The position numbers were made by a program, and so were the translations under genes. DNA of 64,000 nt. It comes from Vibrio sp. UCD-FRSSP16_30 (GTDB taxonomy: Bacteria > Pseudomonadota > Gammaproteobacteria > Enterobacterales > Vibrionaceae). The number at the start of each line of letters is the position of its first letter. The first letter of the stretch is position 1. The DNA lies in assembly GCF_001676025.1 (NCBI RefSeq), contig NZ_LZFW01000046.1:62001-126000 (forward strand), in the 5' to 3' direction. The notes beneath the pieces were generated by a model. That model made no database searches. It was not told the origin of the DNA and saw nothing but the letters and a program-made list of their open reading frames with translations. Below are positions 26,243 to 35,340 of the stretch, one piece after another.

Positions 26243-27802
26243 ATGAAACATATATATCTAAAAAGCATCTTAGCTACATCTGTCTTACTAGCGGTTGGTT
26301 GTACTACAACAGCACCTCAATTTAGCAACAACAAAGAAACAGGCGTAGCTTTACTGACTCCTGTTGCTATCACGGCTTCTAGCCACGATGGTAACGGACC
26401 AGATCGTTTATTTGACCAAGACCTAACAACTCGTTGGTCTTCAGCTGGTGACGGCGAGTCAGCGACATTGGACTACGGTTCAGTTCAGGAATTTGACGCA
26501 GTTCAAGCAGCATTCAGTAAAGGTAACCAGCGTCAAACTCGCTTTGATATTCAAGTATCTGTTGACGGTGAAAACTGGACAACTGTACTAAAAGACCAAG
26601 TAAGTTCAGGTCAAGCAATTGGTTTGGAACGCTTCCAGTTCGAGCCAGCTGCTAAAGCACGTTTCGTAAAATACGTTGGTCACGGTAACACTAAAAACGG
26701 TTGGAACAGTGTAACTGAACTAGCTGCTGTTAACTGTAACATCAACGCATGTCCTGCTAACCAAATCATTACTCCAGCAGTTGTTGCTGCTGAGCAGACA
26801 ATGATTGCAGACATGAAAGCAGCAGAGAAAGCACGTAAACAAGCACGTAAAGACCTACGTAAAGGTAACTTCGGTGAAAAAGCCGTTTACCCTTGTGAAA
26901 CTACAGTAGCATGTCTACGTACTGAGCTTCCTGCAACGCCAGCTCTACCTGCAACACCTCTTGCAACTAACGCACCAGGTGAAAACTTTGACATGTCTTA
27001 CTGGTACCTATCTCAACCATTTGACCATGACAAAAACGGCAAGCCAGACAACGTTTCTGAGTGGAACCTAGCAAACGGTTACCAACACCCAGAAGTATTC
27101 TACACAGCTGACGACGGCGGTATGGTATTTAAATCATACGTGAAAGGTGTTCGTACTTCAGAAAACACTAAATACGCTCGTACAGAGCTTCGTGAAATGT
27201 TGCGTCGTGGTGATCAATCTATCCCTACTCAAGGCGTGAACAAAAACAACTGGGTATTCAGCTCAGCTCCTGTTGCAGACCAAAAAGCAGCTGGCGGCAT
27301 CGATGGTGTTCTTAACGCAACACTAAAAATCGACCACGCTACTACTACTGGTAATGCTAACGAAGTAGGTCGCTTTATCATTGGTCAAATCCACGATAAA
27401 AACGATGAGCCAATTCGTCTTTACTACCGCAAGCTTCCAAACCAAGCAACTGGTGCGGTTTACTTTGCACACGAAAGCCAAGGCGCAACTAAAGAAGATT
27501 TCTTCCCTCTAGTAGGTGGCATGACTGCTGAAGTTGGTGATACTGGTATCGCTCTAGGCGAAGTATTCAGCTACCAAATCAAAGTTGTTGCTAACACTAT
27601 GACAGTTACGCTATCTCGTGAAGGCCATGACGACGTTGTTCAAGTTGTTGATATGAGCGACAGTGGTTATGATGAAGGCGGTCGTTACATGTACTTCAAA
27701 GCAGGTGTTTACAACCAAAACATCAGCGGCGACCTAGATGACTATGCTCAAGCTACTTTCTACAAACTTGATGCATCTCACGACACTTACCAAGGTAAAT
27801 AA
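26243..27802 (+). CDS. Lipoprotein CBM32-PL7 alginate lyase
   Basis: 519 residues. Lipoprotein-type signal with Cys20 in 'LLAVGC' is followed by an F5/8-type C (CBM32) sugar-binding domain (~35-165, 'DRLFDQDLTTRWSS', 'FDIQVSVDGENWT', 'ARFVKYVGHG'). A charged helical linker rich in K/A follows (~180-215), then a PL7 catalytic domain (~245-515) with 'ARTELREM', 'IGQIHD' and 'YMYFKAGVYNQN'. This is the AlyB-like architecture of alginolytic vibrios. Codon use is strongly optimised (CGT, AAC, GGT, CTA/GTT), unlike its neighbours, implying high expression. AGGTGA lies before the ATG, and a strong terminator follows. Confidence 0.94.
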   Translation: MKHIYLKSILATSVLLAVGCTTTAPQFSNNKETGVALLTPVAITASSHDGNGPDRLFDQDLTTRWSSAGDGESATLDYGSVQEFDAVQAAFSKGNQRQTRFDIQVSVDGENWTTVLKDQVSSGQAIGLERFQFEPAAKARFVKYVGHGNTKNGWNSVTELAAVNCNINACPANQIITPAVVAAEQTMIADMKAAEKARKQARKDLRKGNFGEKAVYPCETTVACLRTELPATPALPATPLATNAPGENFDMSYWYLSQPFDHDKNGKPDNVSEWNLANGYQHPEVFYTADDGGMVFKSYVKGVRTSENTKYARTELREMLRRGDQSIPTQGVNKNNWVFSSAPVADQKAAGGIDGVLNATLKIDHATTTGNANEVGRFIIGQIHDKNDEPIRLYYRKLPNQATGAVYFAHESQGATKEDFFPLVGGMTAEVGDTGIALGEVFSYQIKVVANTMTVTLSREGHDDVVQVVDMSDSGYDEGGRYMYFKAGVYNQNISGDLDDYAQATFYKLDASHDTYQGK

Positions 27803-27829
27803 TTTTTTACTGACGTAAACCAAAACGAT

Positions 27830-27862
27830 AAATGGCGCTCACAATGTGAGCGCCATTTTTAT
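27830..27862. terminator. Intrinsic terminator after CBM32-PL7 lyase
   Basis: Near-perfect palindrome AAATGGCGCTCAC/GTGAGCGCCATTT followed by TTT on the plus strand. It lies between the lyase and the convergent rsuA gene and may serve both. Confidence 0.9.
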
Positions 27863-27906
27863 TTAATCTGATTTATATTGGGTAATACTAATTAATTTAG
27901 TCTCAA

Positions 27907-28596
27907 TTATTTAATAAATGAGTTAATTTCTAATTCCGTTAAATAACGCCACTGCCCCACTTCTATATCTAAAGAAACAGCACCAATAGCAACTCTATGC
28001 AGAGAAACAACTCTATTACCTACAGCAGAAAACATCCGCTTAACTTGGTGAAATTTCCCTTCAGTAATGGTTAATAATACTTCTTTTGAATTAATTACAA
28101 CTAAACTCGCGGGTAAAGTTAATTTGTTCTCACCCTGCATTTTTATGCCATTTTTAAATTGTATTGCAACATCGTCCGTGATTTCCTTTGATAAAGTCAC
28201 TTGATACACTTTTTTGCAATGGCTAATTGGTCTAGTAATGTTAAATGACCAGCGCCCATCATCGGTAATTAAAACCATACCTGTCGTATCGGCATCAAGA
28301 CGACCTGCAATATGCAACTCTGATACATTTTCCATTTGCAAGTAGTTAAATAAAGAAGGATAGGCTTCATCTATATTTGAGCAAATCGTCCCTGCGGGTT
28401 TATGCAGTAAAATATAACGAAATGGCCTAGCAATTAACTCATCATCATTTAAGCACACTGTATTATTTTCATGTACCTGGGTGCTTTCACCAATTTCCAC
28501 ATTCCCATTCACTCGCACCTTACCAGAATGAATATGGGCAATCGCTTCCAGCTTCGTTAACTGAGTACTTTTACAAACAAATTTGTCTAAACGCAT
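27907..28596 (-). CDS. rsuA: 16S rRNA pseudouridine(516) synthase
   Basis: 229 residues: an N-terminal S4 domain ('RLDKFVCKSTQLTKLEA', 'GKVRVNG') and a pseudouridine synthase domain with the catalytic aspartate in 'GRLDADTTGMVLITDDG'. Other RsuA-type features are 'SHCKKVYQVTL' and 'EGKFHQVKRMFSAVGN'. Length and the 'HCKKVYQVTL' block fit RsuA better than RluB or RluE. It isomerises a uridine of the small-subunit rRNA. Confidence 0.92.
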   Translation of the reverse strand: MRLDKFVCKSTQLTKLEAIAHIHSGKVRVNGNVEIGESTQVHENNTVCLNDDELIARPFRYILLHKPAGTICSNIDEAYPSLFNYLQMENVSELHIAGRLDADTTGMVLITDDGRWSFNITRPISHCKKVYQVTLSKEITDDVAIQFKNGIKMQGENKLTLPASLVVINSKEVLLTITEGKFHQVKRMFSAVGNRVVSLHRVAIGAVSLDIEVGQWRYLTELEINSFIK

Positions 28597-28704
28597 ACTA
28601 AAAAATGCTCAAATAATGAGAATGTCGACATTATCCTTTGTTGCAATAAATTAGCAATAAGTCACGCAAAGAAGCACAAATATGTCTCCTATGAATCACC
28701 CTTG

Positions 28705-28757
28705 TATACTAGACACCCAACATTTTATACCAGACACCATTTTATATCAGACATCCA
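28705..28757. repeat. Three imperfect repeats upstream of the RAYT gene
   Basis: Three copies of TATAYYAGACAYC: 28705-28719, 28726-28740 and 28743-28757, spaced 21 and 17 bases apart and ending ~70 bases before the transposase start. They may be recognition or promoter elements of the adjacent REP-associated transposase, or REP-like half sites. Confidence 0.6.
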
Positions 28758-28824
28758 AAGCTATAAGCAAAAATCCGCTTTTCAACTAAACTAACAGCAC
28801 AGTTAGCTATTTGGGGATATGACA

Positions 28825-29802
28825 ATGCCAAGCCCTCGCAGAACTCAAATTAGTATCGAAGATACTCCCTACTATCACTGCTGTAGTCGTGTTGTTAGAC
28901 GTGCTTTTCTATGTGGTGATGACCCTTATTCTGGAAAGAATTATGACCATCGCCGTCAATGGGTTGAATCATTACTCATCAAACTAGAATCTGTTTTTGC
29001 AATTGATATTGCCGCATTTGCTATTATGTCTAATCACTTGCATGTGATTTTGCATATAGACGTTGATAGTGTAAATGGTTGGACTGATCGGGAGGTTATT
29101 GAGCACTGGCACTTGTTATTCAAAGGCAATGAACTTACTCATCGATTCGCAAGTGGCAAACTAATTGAAGCATATGAAGTGGGTCAATTAAAGCACATTA
29201 TCGCAACTTACCGAAGTCGATTATGCGACATTAGTTGGTTTATGCGCTGCCTAAATGAGCCTATTGCAAGACAAGCAAATCAAGAAGATAACTGCTCTGG
29301 TCGATTTTGGGAAGGGCGCTTTAAGTCACAAGCACTTCTTGATGATGCAGCCCTTCTGACTTGTATGGCTTATGTCGATTTAAATCCTATTCGAGCAAAA
29401 ATGGCTCATACACTAGAACAATCAAATCATACGAGTATTCAACTTCGTATACGGGCAGCTTTAAACCATCAGCAACCTAAAGCTCTTTTACCTTTTGTTG
29501 GTAATGAACAGCAGAATCAGCCTAAGGGTATCTCTTTTTCGTTGAATGATTATTTAGAACTAGTCGATGAAACTGGACGAATTCTTCGCAATGATAAGCA
29601 AGGTAGTATTAGCGAGAAAAGTGAAAAAATACTGACAAAAATGAATATCCCTCATGGCAACTGGTTACAACTTATCAACAAGTTTGGCTATCTATTTCAT
29701 GGTCCGGTAGGAAACATTGAAGAACTGACCGACTACTGTAAACACTTAGAAAAACGGCGGCGGCACTTTTCAACTTGTTGCCGATATTTCAGTGTAAGGT
29801 AG
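28825..29802 (+). CDS. REP-associated tyrosine transposase (IS200-like Y1 domain)
   Basis: 325 residues from the ATG at 28825, which has GGGG about 8 bases upstream; the ATG at 28819 is too close to it. The N-terminus 'PSPRRTQISIEDTPYYHCCS' and 'RRAFLCGDDPYSGKNYDHRR' are typical of RAYT proteins. The HUH metal site is in 'MSNHLHVILHID' (near residue 70). 'GRFWEGRFKSQALLDDAALL' and 'YVDLNPIRAKMA' follow, where the catalytic tyrosine region lies. RAYTs are domesticated single-copy relatives of IS200/IS605 transposases that spread REP sequences. The ORF is intact, and no IS ends are visible. Confidence 0.9.
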   Translation: MPSPRRTQISIEDTPYYHCCSRVVRRAFLCGDDPYSGKNYDHRRQWVESLLIKLESVFAIDIAAFAIMSNHLHVILHIDVDSVNGWTDREVIEHWHLLFKGNELTHRFASGKLIEAYEVGQLKHIIATYRSRLCDISWFMRCLNEPIARQANQEDNCSGRFWEGRFKSQALLDDAALLTCMAYVDLNPIRAKMAHTLEQSNHTSIQLRIRAALNHQQPKALLPFVGNEQQNQPKGISFSLNDYLELVDETGRILRNDKQGSISEKSEKILTKMNIPHGNWLQLINKFGYLFHGPVGNIEELTDYCKHLEKRRRHFSTCCRYFSVR

Positions 29803-30081
29803 CTCACTTAACCACTTTTCGTAGATAACAGTCTGTATTAAATTACAGATAGAATTTCACGTTTTAATTTTGATTATTTACAATAAAAACAGAAGGTTAA
29901 ACCCAGAACCAACAGTAATTCTAGCTTTCCTCTCCTCATTATGTAAATCAATTATATCTTGTTAACGAGTAACACATATTGAGTAGCTATATGCTTGATT
30001 CAATATGGGTGGCTTGAGTTAAAAAGCCAAAAGGATATGGACACTCTATCGATTTGATACAATGCCCATCAGAATAAAAAG
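29803..30081. other. Intergenic, no gene recognised
   Basis: AT-rich stretch between the RAYT gene and the end of the MOSC gene. I see no ORF, strong hairpin or copy of the repeats found upstream of the transposase. Confidence 0.4.
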
Positions 30082-30933
30082 TTATTTATGAGTATCTAGA
30101 CAAGTTGTATCTGGGTAGGTAATCGGAGTGCGGGTTTCTAAAACTCGCAACTCATCACCTACTTCAATCACCCCTTCATTTAGCGCTACCAGATTCATGC
30201 CAAAGAAGATGGCACCTTTTTCATTGGCGCGGAATTTAGATAAGGTGGCGGTAGGTTCTTGATTTATCATCTTTTCACCTGTGCTTGGGTTAACCGAGGT
30301 TAACACACAGCGCTGACAAGCTTTACCTACCTGAAACTCCACTTCTCCAATAGCAATTTTTTCCCAGCTGTCTTCGGCAAAGGCTTCTATGCCTTCAACG
30401 ACAAGATTGGTTCTGAATTGAGACATAGTTTGAGGGGACGATGCTCTTCGGTTCAACTCATCTAAAGAACCTTGTGAAATCACTAATAGCGGGTAACCAT
30501 CGGCAAAACTAACATGGGTGTCCAGTTTTTCGCGGTAGCGGTTTGACTCTTCGCCACAATATAATAATTGTGCTTGTGAGCCGATGGCTTTAGAGAACCA
30601 AGCATTGGCTTGCTCTGTTGTGGTATAGGCAATAAAGCGATCGCTCCAGATTTTGCACTCAAATTCATTGCGCTGAAAATCTGCAATGCAAAGACGTAAG
30701 CTATCCATGCCAGGGGCGGTTAATACAATGCCATCAGGTAACAAAGTGCTTTTTATGGTCACCATATTAGGGAATTTACGCGCAGTGATCATTCTTCCTT
30801 CAAGATCAGCTACAACAAAACGGCGGTCAAAACTGATGCCCTCTAAACTCACCCAAGCTCGTGATTGAGCAATACCAGACGTTGATTTTACGGGATAAAC
30901 ATTAATACCCGATAATTGAGCTAAATCCTTCAC
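30082..30933 (-). CDS. MOSC-domain protein (YcbX-like, without ferredoxin domain)
   Basis: 283 residues: a MOSC N-terminal beta-barrel ('GINVYPVKSTSGI', 'LEGISFDRRFVVADLEGRMITAR') and a MOSC domain with the conserved cysteine region 'GKACQRCVLTSVNPSTGEK' (~205-225). MOSC proteins bind molybdenum cofactor and reduce N-hydroxylated compounds. E. coli YcbX has an additional C-terminal 2Fe-2S ferredoxin domain (~369 residues); it is absent here, so a separate electron donor is needed. Start is GTG at 30933 with AGAGGT upstream. Confidence 0.9.
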   Translation of the reverse strand: MKDLAQLSGINVYPVKSTSGIAQSRAWVSLEGISFDRRFVVADLEGRMITARKFPNMVTIKSTLLPDGIVLTAPGMDSLRLCIADFQRNEFECKIWSDRFIAYTTTEQANAWFSKAIGSQAQLLYCGEESNRYREKLDTHVSFADGYPLLVISQGSLDELNRRASSPQTMSQFRTNLVVEGIEAFAEDSWEKIAIGEVEFQVGKACQRCVLTSVNPSTGEKMINQEPTATLSKFRANEKGAIFFGMNLVALNEGVIEVGDELRVLETRTPITYPDTTCLDTHK

Positions 30934-31087
30934 TTTATACCTCTAACTCTCTCAATGTTAATGCAATCTTGTAGCATTTTCGTTATTATTCGCCCGCATT
31001 CAAGTAATCGATTGCGTGACGTGACTACCATACCACAGACTCGATTTCTTCTTAGACAATTTCACTATTTTTGGCGGGAGCAGATTT

Positions 31088-32119
31088 ATGACCAACTTAA
31101 CCATTACACGCCCTGATGACTGGCACGTACATCTTAGAGATGGCGACGTACTTAAAGACACAGTGCGAGATATTAGTCGCTACAATGGTCGCGCTCTAGT
31201 GATGCCAAATACCGTTCCGCCAACCACCAATACAAAACTGGCTGTTGCTTACCTTGATCGCATCAATGAGCATAACCACAGTGATACTTTTACTCCGCTG
31301 ATGTCTCTTTACCTTACTGATAACACCACTAAAGAAGATATCCAAGAAGCCAAAGCTTCTGGTCAAGTCGTCGCTTGTAAGCTTTATCCTGCTGGTGCAA
31401 CTACCAACTCTGATTCTGGTGTGACTGACGCGAAGAAAGTTTATCCTGTTCTCGAAGAGATGGAAAAACAAGGTATCTTACTGCTGATTCATGGTGAAGT
31501 GACCTCTCACGATGTTGATATTTTTGACCGTGAAAAACAGTTTTTAGACACCGTTCTTGCGCCTATCGTTAACGATTTTCCAAATCTTAAAATCGTTCTA
31601 GAGCACATTACAACCGCTGATGCAGTTGAGTTTGTAAGAAACGCTAACGACAATGTTGCTGCAACAATTACAGCGCACCACCTAATGTATAACCGCAACC
31701 ATATGTTAGCAGGCGGCATTCGCCCTCACTTTTACTGCTTACCTATCCTAAAGCGCAACACTCACCAGAAAGCGTTAGTAGAAGCAGCAACTAGTGGCAA
31801 TAAGAAGTTCTTTATTGGTACGGATTCTGCCCCTCACGCAAAAGGTCGTAAAGAAACGGCTTGTGGCTGCGCTGGATCTTACACTGCGCACGCAGCTGTA
31901 GAACTTTACGCGGAAGTATTTGAAGCAGAAGGCAAACTGGATAACCTAGAAGCATTTGCCAGCCATAACGGTCCTGATTTTTACAATCTGCCACGCAATA
32001 GCGATACCGTCACTTTAGTCAAAGAAGAATGGCCTGTAGCGGAAACAATGCCCTTTGGACAAGATATCGTTGTGCCAATTAAAGGCGGAGAAACGATTGC
32101 TTGGAAAGTAAAAGCATAA
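31088..32119 (+). CDS. pyrC: Dihydroorotase
   Basis: 343-residue class II dihydroorotase of pyrimidine biosynthesis, interconverting carbamoyl-aspartate and dihydroorotate. Zinc ligands are seen in '[10 protein letters not shown]' (residues 10-19), the carboxylated lysine region '[13 protein letters not shown]', 'LLIHGEV' and 'IVLEHITT', and the catalytic aspartate in 'FIGTDSAPH'. GGGAG precedes the ATG. It is monocistronic, ending at a strong terminator. Confidence 0.97.
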   Translation: MTNLTITRPDDWHVHLRDGDVLKDTVRDISRYNGRALVMPNTVPPTTNTKLAVAYLDRINEHNHSDTFTPLMSLYLTDNTTKEDIQEAKASGQVVACKLYPAGATTNSDSGVTDAKKVYPVLEEMEKQGILLLIHGEVTSHDVDIFDREKQFLDTVLAPIVNDFPNLKIVLEHITTADAVEFVRNANDNVAATITAHHLMYNRNHMLAGGIRPHFYCLPILKRNTHQKALVEAATSGNKKFFIGTDSAPHAKGRKETACGCAGSYTAHAAVELYAEVFEAEGKLDNLEAFASHNGPDFYNLPRNSDTVTLVKEEWPVAETMPFGQDIVVPIKGGETIAWKVKA

Positions 32120-32140
32120 TCACAGCTCGATGAAAAAGAT

Positions 32141-32170
32141 AAAGGTTGCCGCTATTAGGCAACCTTTTTT
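32141..32170 (+). terminator. Intrinsic terminator of pyrC
   Basis: 10-bp hairpin AAAGGTTGCC/GGCAACCTTT (32141-32150 and 32158-32167) followed by T residues, 21 bases after the pyrC stop. The remainder of the gap to glgC (to 32432) shows nothing recognisable besides its presumed promoter. Confidence 0.92.
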
Positions 32171-32432
32171 ATTGAATAGCCTTTATCTTAAATAAAAATT
32201 GATGTTTCGTTCTGCCCCATTTTTAAGCAAGTAAGCGGCGCGGTTACACCCACCCTATTCTCACTACACCTCGCCTTCTGCACCAATATGAAACAAATGC
32301 ATTATAATGACTCATAATAAGGTGCAAGCACTCTATTCACACTTCAAAATATCTTAATAAACATAGCCTTAAGTTTTGGTGCAGTTATTGCATGGTGATA
32401 GTAATCCCCAAACATAACAAGGAAGTGTTGTC

Positions 32433-33650
32433 ATGCAAGATACATTAACCGTCATTTTGGCTGGAGGAATGGGCTCTCGTCTCGCGCCTTTGACTCAAGA
32501 TAGAGCAAAACCGGCTGTTCCCTTTGGTGGTAAGTACCGCATCATTGATTTCACATTGAGCAACTGCCTGCATTCTGGTCTACGTCGATTATTAGTGCTT
32601 ACTCAATATAAATCCCACTCCTTACAAAAGCACTTGCGTGATGGTTGGTCAATTTTTAATCCTGAACTTGGGGAATATATTACTGCTGTTCCCCCGCAAA
32701 TGCGCAAAGGTGATGCTTGGTATGAAGGCACAGCCGATGCTATTTATCAAAACCTTTGGTTATTGTCTCGTAGTGAAGCAAAGCACGTAGTGGTGCTATC
32801 GGGTGATCATATTTACCGTATGGATTACAAGCCAATGCTTGAGCAACATAAGAAAACCGGCGCAGCCTTAACGATCGCTTGTATGGATGTCCCAGTAGAA
32901 GAGGCCAGCGCATTTGGCGTTATGAATACCGATGCCGATAAACGCATTATTTCATTTTTAGAAAAACCATCTGATCCACCAACACTTGCTGACGACCCAA
33001 GTAAAAGTTTAGCTTCGATGGGCATCTATATTTTTTCGATGGACGCACTTGTTGAAGCACTTGAGTGTGATGCCCCTATTGATACTTCAAGTCATGATTT
33101 CGGCCACGATATTATCCCTAAACTCATTGATACTCAGGGTGTTTACGCTTATCGCTTTGGTAGTGAAGAAGGACGAGTAACACAAGATACTTACTGGAGA
33201 GATGTTGGCACTATCGATTCGGTTTATCAGGCCAACATGGATTTATTAGATCCCGTTCCTCCTATCGATCTCTATCAAAAAGATTGGGGCATTCGCACCT
33301 ATGAGCCTCAACGTCCACCATCACGAACGGTTCCATCTGTTACCGGAAATCAAGGCATTTCCATTAACTCTATTGTCGCAAACGGTGTCGTGATTAGTGG
33401 CGGATCTGTGCAGCGTTCCATCTTGTCGGCTAACGTTAAAGTCGATGATGGCGCAACCATAATGAATAGCATCCTATTTGATGAAGTAAAAATAGGCGAA
33501 CACTGTGAGCTAAGAAACTGCATTATCGATAAACACGTAATAGTGCCAAATGGTACTAAAATTGGCTACGATAGCGAAAAAGACAGCGAACGATTTACAA
33601 TTTCAGAACAAGGCATTGTTGTCGTTCCCGAAGGTTATATCTTCGAATAG
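32433..33650 (+). CDS. glgC: Glucose-1-phosphate adenylyltransferase
   Basis: 405-residue enzyme making ADP-glucose for glycogen synthesis. The N-terminal Rossmann domain has the nucleotide-binding 'GGMGSRLAPLTQDRAKPAVP' and 'GGKYRIIDFTLSNC', then 'VVLSGDHIYRMDY' and 'GIYIFSMDAL'. The C-terminal left-handed beta-helix carries hexapeptide repeats ('SILSANVKVDDGATI', 'NCIIDKHVIVPNGTKIG'). AAGGAAG lies before the ATG. It stands alone, with no glgA, glgB or glgP beside it; its stop is 2 bases from that of the convergent gene at 33653. Confidence 0.96.
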   Translation: MQDTLTVILAGGMGSRLAPLTQDRAKPAVPFGGKYRIIDFTLSNCLHSGLRRLLVLTQYKSHSLQKHLRDGWSIFNPELGEYITAVPPQMRKGDAWYEGTADAIYQNLWLLSRSEAKHVVVLSGDHIYRMDYKPMLEQHKKTGAALTIACMDVPVEEASAFGVMNTDADKRIISFLEKPSDPPTLADDPSKSLASMGIYIFSMDALVEALECDAPIDTSSHDFGHDIIPKLIDTQGVYAYRFGSEEGRVTQDTYWRDVGTIDSVYQANMDLLDPVPPIDLYQKDWGIRTYEPQRPPSRTVPSVTGNQGISINSIVANGVVISGGSVQRSILSANVKVDDGATIMNSILFDEVKIGEHCELRNCIIDKHVIVPNGTKIGYDSEKDSERFTISEQGIVVVPEGYIFE

Positions 33651-33652
33651 TA

Positions 33653-34006
33653 TTACCAAATCAACCCTTGGGAGTCGTGCTCTACTTCCTCTATCAATTG
33701 ATGCAATTGATTTCCAAGGCGTTTGATTTCAGGGTGAGTATGCCATCCTTCAAACATTTCGTAATGGTCTCGGTGCGCCACAAGCAAAGTCCACAAACCC
33801 TCACATAAAACCACTTTAGCCACTAAATAACGATGGTCAGCTTGACTAGAATCGAGCTTAAAACGTGTTTGATAAAACTCGATTCCGTTATCTAACTCTG
33901 CAAATTCAGCTTTACCTAAATCCACACACACATTGTTATTGCGTGAGTGGCATGCACCATCAGCCAATTTAACCATTTGATGTCGCTCAATCTCAGATAA
34001 CGCCAT
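33653..34006 (-). CDS. Conserved hypothetical protein, DUF3024-like
   Basis: 117-residue soluble protein with a good ribosome site (GAGG). It begins 'MALSEIERHQMVKLADGAC', continues 'ELDNGIEFYQTRFKLD', 'VAKVVLCEGLWTLLVAHRD' and ends 'THPEIKRLGNQLHQLIEEVE'. The order of blocks resembles DUF3024 proteins common in vibrios, but I am not certain of that family. It has no membrane segments or catalytic motif that I recognise. Convergent with glgC. Confidence 0.7.
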   Translation of the reverse strand: MALSEIERHQMVKLADGACHSRNNNVCVDLGKAEFAELDNGIEFYQTRFKLDSSQADHRYLVAKVVLCEGLWTLLVAHRDHYEMFEGWHTHPEIKRLGNQLHQLIEEVEHDSQGLIW

Positions 34007-34090
34007 AAATACCTCACAATTTTTCTATCGGTCACTCACCAACAAACAAAACTCAGCATAGTTTACATAATAAACGAGAATATCCATCAG

Positions 34091-34108
34091 TGTCACAGGC
34101 TTGTAACA
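34091..34108 (+). promoter_or_regulatory. Candidate Pho box upstream of PstS-like gene
   Basis: TGTCACA (34091-34097) and TGTAACA (34102-34108) form a 7-4-7 direct repeat, the geometry of a PhoB site. A -10-like TATAAA at 34131-34136 lies ~22 bases downstream, and the gene starts at 34166. This places the site where PhoB replaces a -35 element. The function is inferred. Confidence 0.5.
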
Positions 34109-34165
34109 CAATCGTCTTATTCTGTGGCGATATAAATACCAATTGTAGTTTGAAGAAGGACAGTT

Positions 34166-34990
34166 ATGTTTAAAGTGATTATCACGGCACTCACCTGCCT
34201 GATATTGAGTGTAGCAAATGTACAAGCAGCTCAAGTTAATGTCAGCGGCTCGACCTCAGTCGCTCGAGTAATGGATATTTTGGCAGAGAACTTTAATCAG
34301 TCTCACAAAGACACATTTATTGCCGTTCAAGGTGTGGGATCAACCGCAGGCATAGCCTTAGTTAAAAACGATGTTGCACAAATTGGTATGAGCTCTCGCC
34401 TACTGACCGAACGTGAGTATAAAGACAACTTGGTCGTGACCCAGTTTGCTTACGATGGGCTTGCCGTTGTGGTCAACCAACAAAATGACATTACCAATAT
34501 TACCCGCGAACAGCTTTATAAAATTTATACCGGTGAGATCACTAACTGGAAAGAGCTTGGCGGTAACGATCGTTCGATTGCAGTTGTGACCCGCGAAACC
34601 TCATCAGGCTCTCGTTATGCTTTTGAAGATCAAGTGGGCCTGACTCGCGTGCTCAATGATCGCCGCGTATCCACCATTAGCCCAACCGCGTTAGTGGTGA
34701 GCACTAACAGCATGATGAAAACCCTGATCAGCTACAATCAACAAGCAATCGGCTTTATTAGTATGGGTTCGATTGATGCTTCAGTTAAACCATTAAACTT
34801 TGATGGTGTTGTACCTAATTCGATTAACTTAGTGAACAAAAAATACGAACTCGCTCGTCCATTTTTGATTTTTCATCACCAAGATTTAAACGATAAGTCA
34901 GCTCTAGAATTTGCCAAATATGTTAACTCTAGCGAAGCACGTTCAATTATTGAAAACCAAGGCTACACGCCGTACAAACGTGGGCAATAG
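34166..34990 (+). CDS. PstS-like phosphate-binding protein
   Basis: 274 residues with a cleavable signal peptide ('ALTCLILSVANVQA', cleavage near 21). The mature protein starts 'VNVSGSTSVARVMDILAENF' and has the phosphate-ligand regions 'GSTAGIALVKNDVAQIGMSS', 'IYTGEITNWKELGG' and 'TRETSSGSRYAFED'. It belongs to the PstS-like/PBP-like 2 class, often paired with alternative Pst systems or acting alone in vibrios. No pstCAB genes follow. A Pho-box-like repeat lies upstream. Confidence 0.9.
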   Translation: MFKVIITALTCLILSVANVQAAQVNVSGSTSVARVMDILAENFNQSHKDTFIAVQGVGSTAGIALVKNDVAQIGMSSRLLTEREYKDNLVVTQFAYDGLAVVVNQQNDITNITREQLYKIYTGEITNWKELGGNDRSIAVVTRETSSGSRYAFEDQVGLTRVLNDRRVSTISPTALVVSTNSMMKTLISYNQQAIGFISMGSIDASVKPLNFDGVVPNSINLVNKKYELARPFLIFHHQDLNDKSALEFAKYVNSSEARSIIENQGYTPYKRGQ

Positions 34991-35340
34991 CGCTATCTAA
35001 GCAATTCATGAATGTCGGTGAACAATAGAAAACGGTGTCTTTTCAAGCTATTGTCAGCCAATAAAAAGCTGGAGCTTGATCATTTCTGAGAACAATTACT
35101 ACCAACAAGACGTTGGAAGTTACAATAAAGATTGATCAATCTCTAGCAAGCTTTTGGACAAAAATGCGTTACGAAGATCTGGACCGTCGGATAACGTCAG
35201 CTACTCCAAATCACGTGAATCGCCTACAAATTGATGACCAGTTTCGGTCACCCACTACACAATTAATATACTTTTCCTTTATACACTTAAGGGATAAAGT
35301 GTGGCTGTTTCTTCATTTTAAATTTCATAGGTTGTAGTGG
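34991..35340. other. Gap before the HNH gene; possible insertion remnant
   Basis: No convincing gene. A 74-codon frame (35113-35337) opens at TTG without a ribosome site and has no recognisable domain. At 35232-35250 there is an imperfect palindrome of the form GATGACC-N6-GGTCACC. The region separates the core PstS gene from the accessory-looking HNH gene and might mark an old insertion boundary. Confidence 0.35.

Noticed and set aside
30934..31087. PurR-like operator before pyrC
   Set aside because: A sequence resembling half a PurR site (CATTTTCGT) is present, but the other half does not match, so I do not call it.
35113..35337. 74-codon frame before the HNH gene
   Set aside because: It starts with TTG, has no ribosome site and no family resemblance, so I treat it as part of a non-coding gap.
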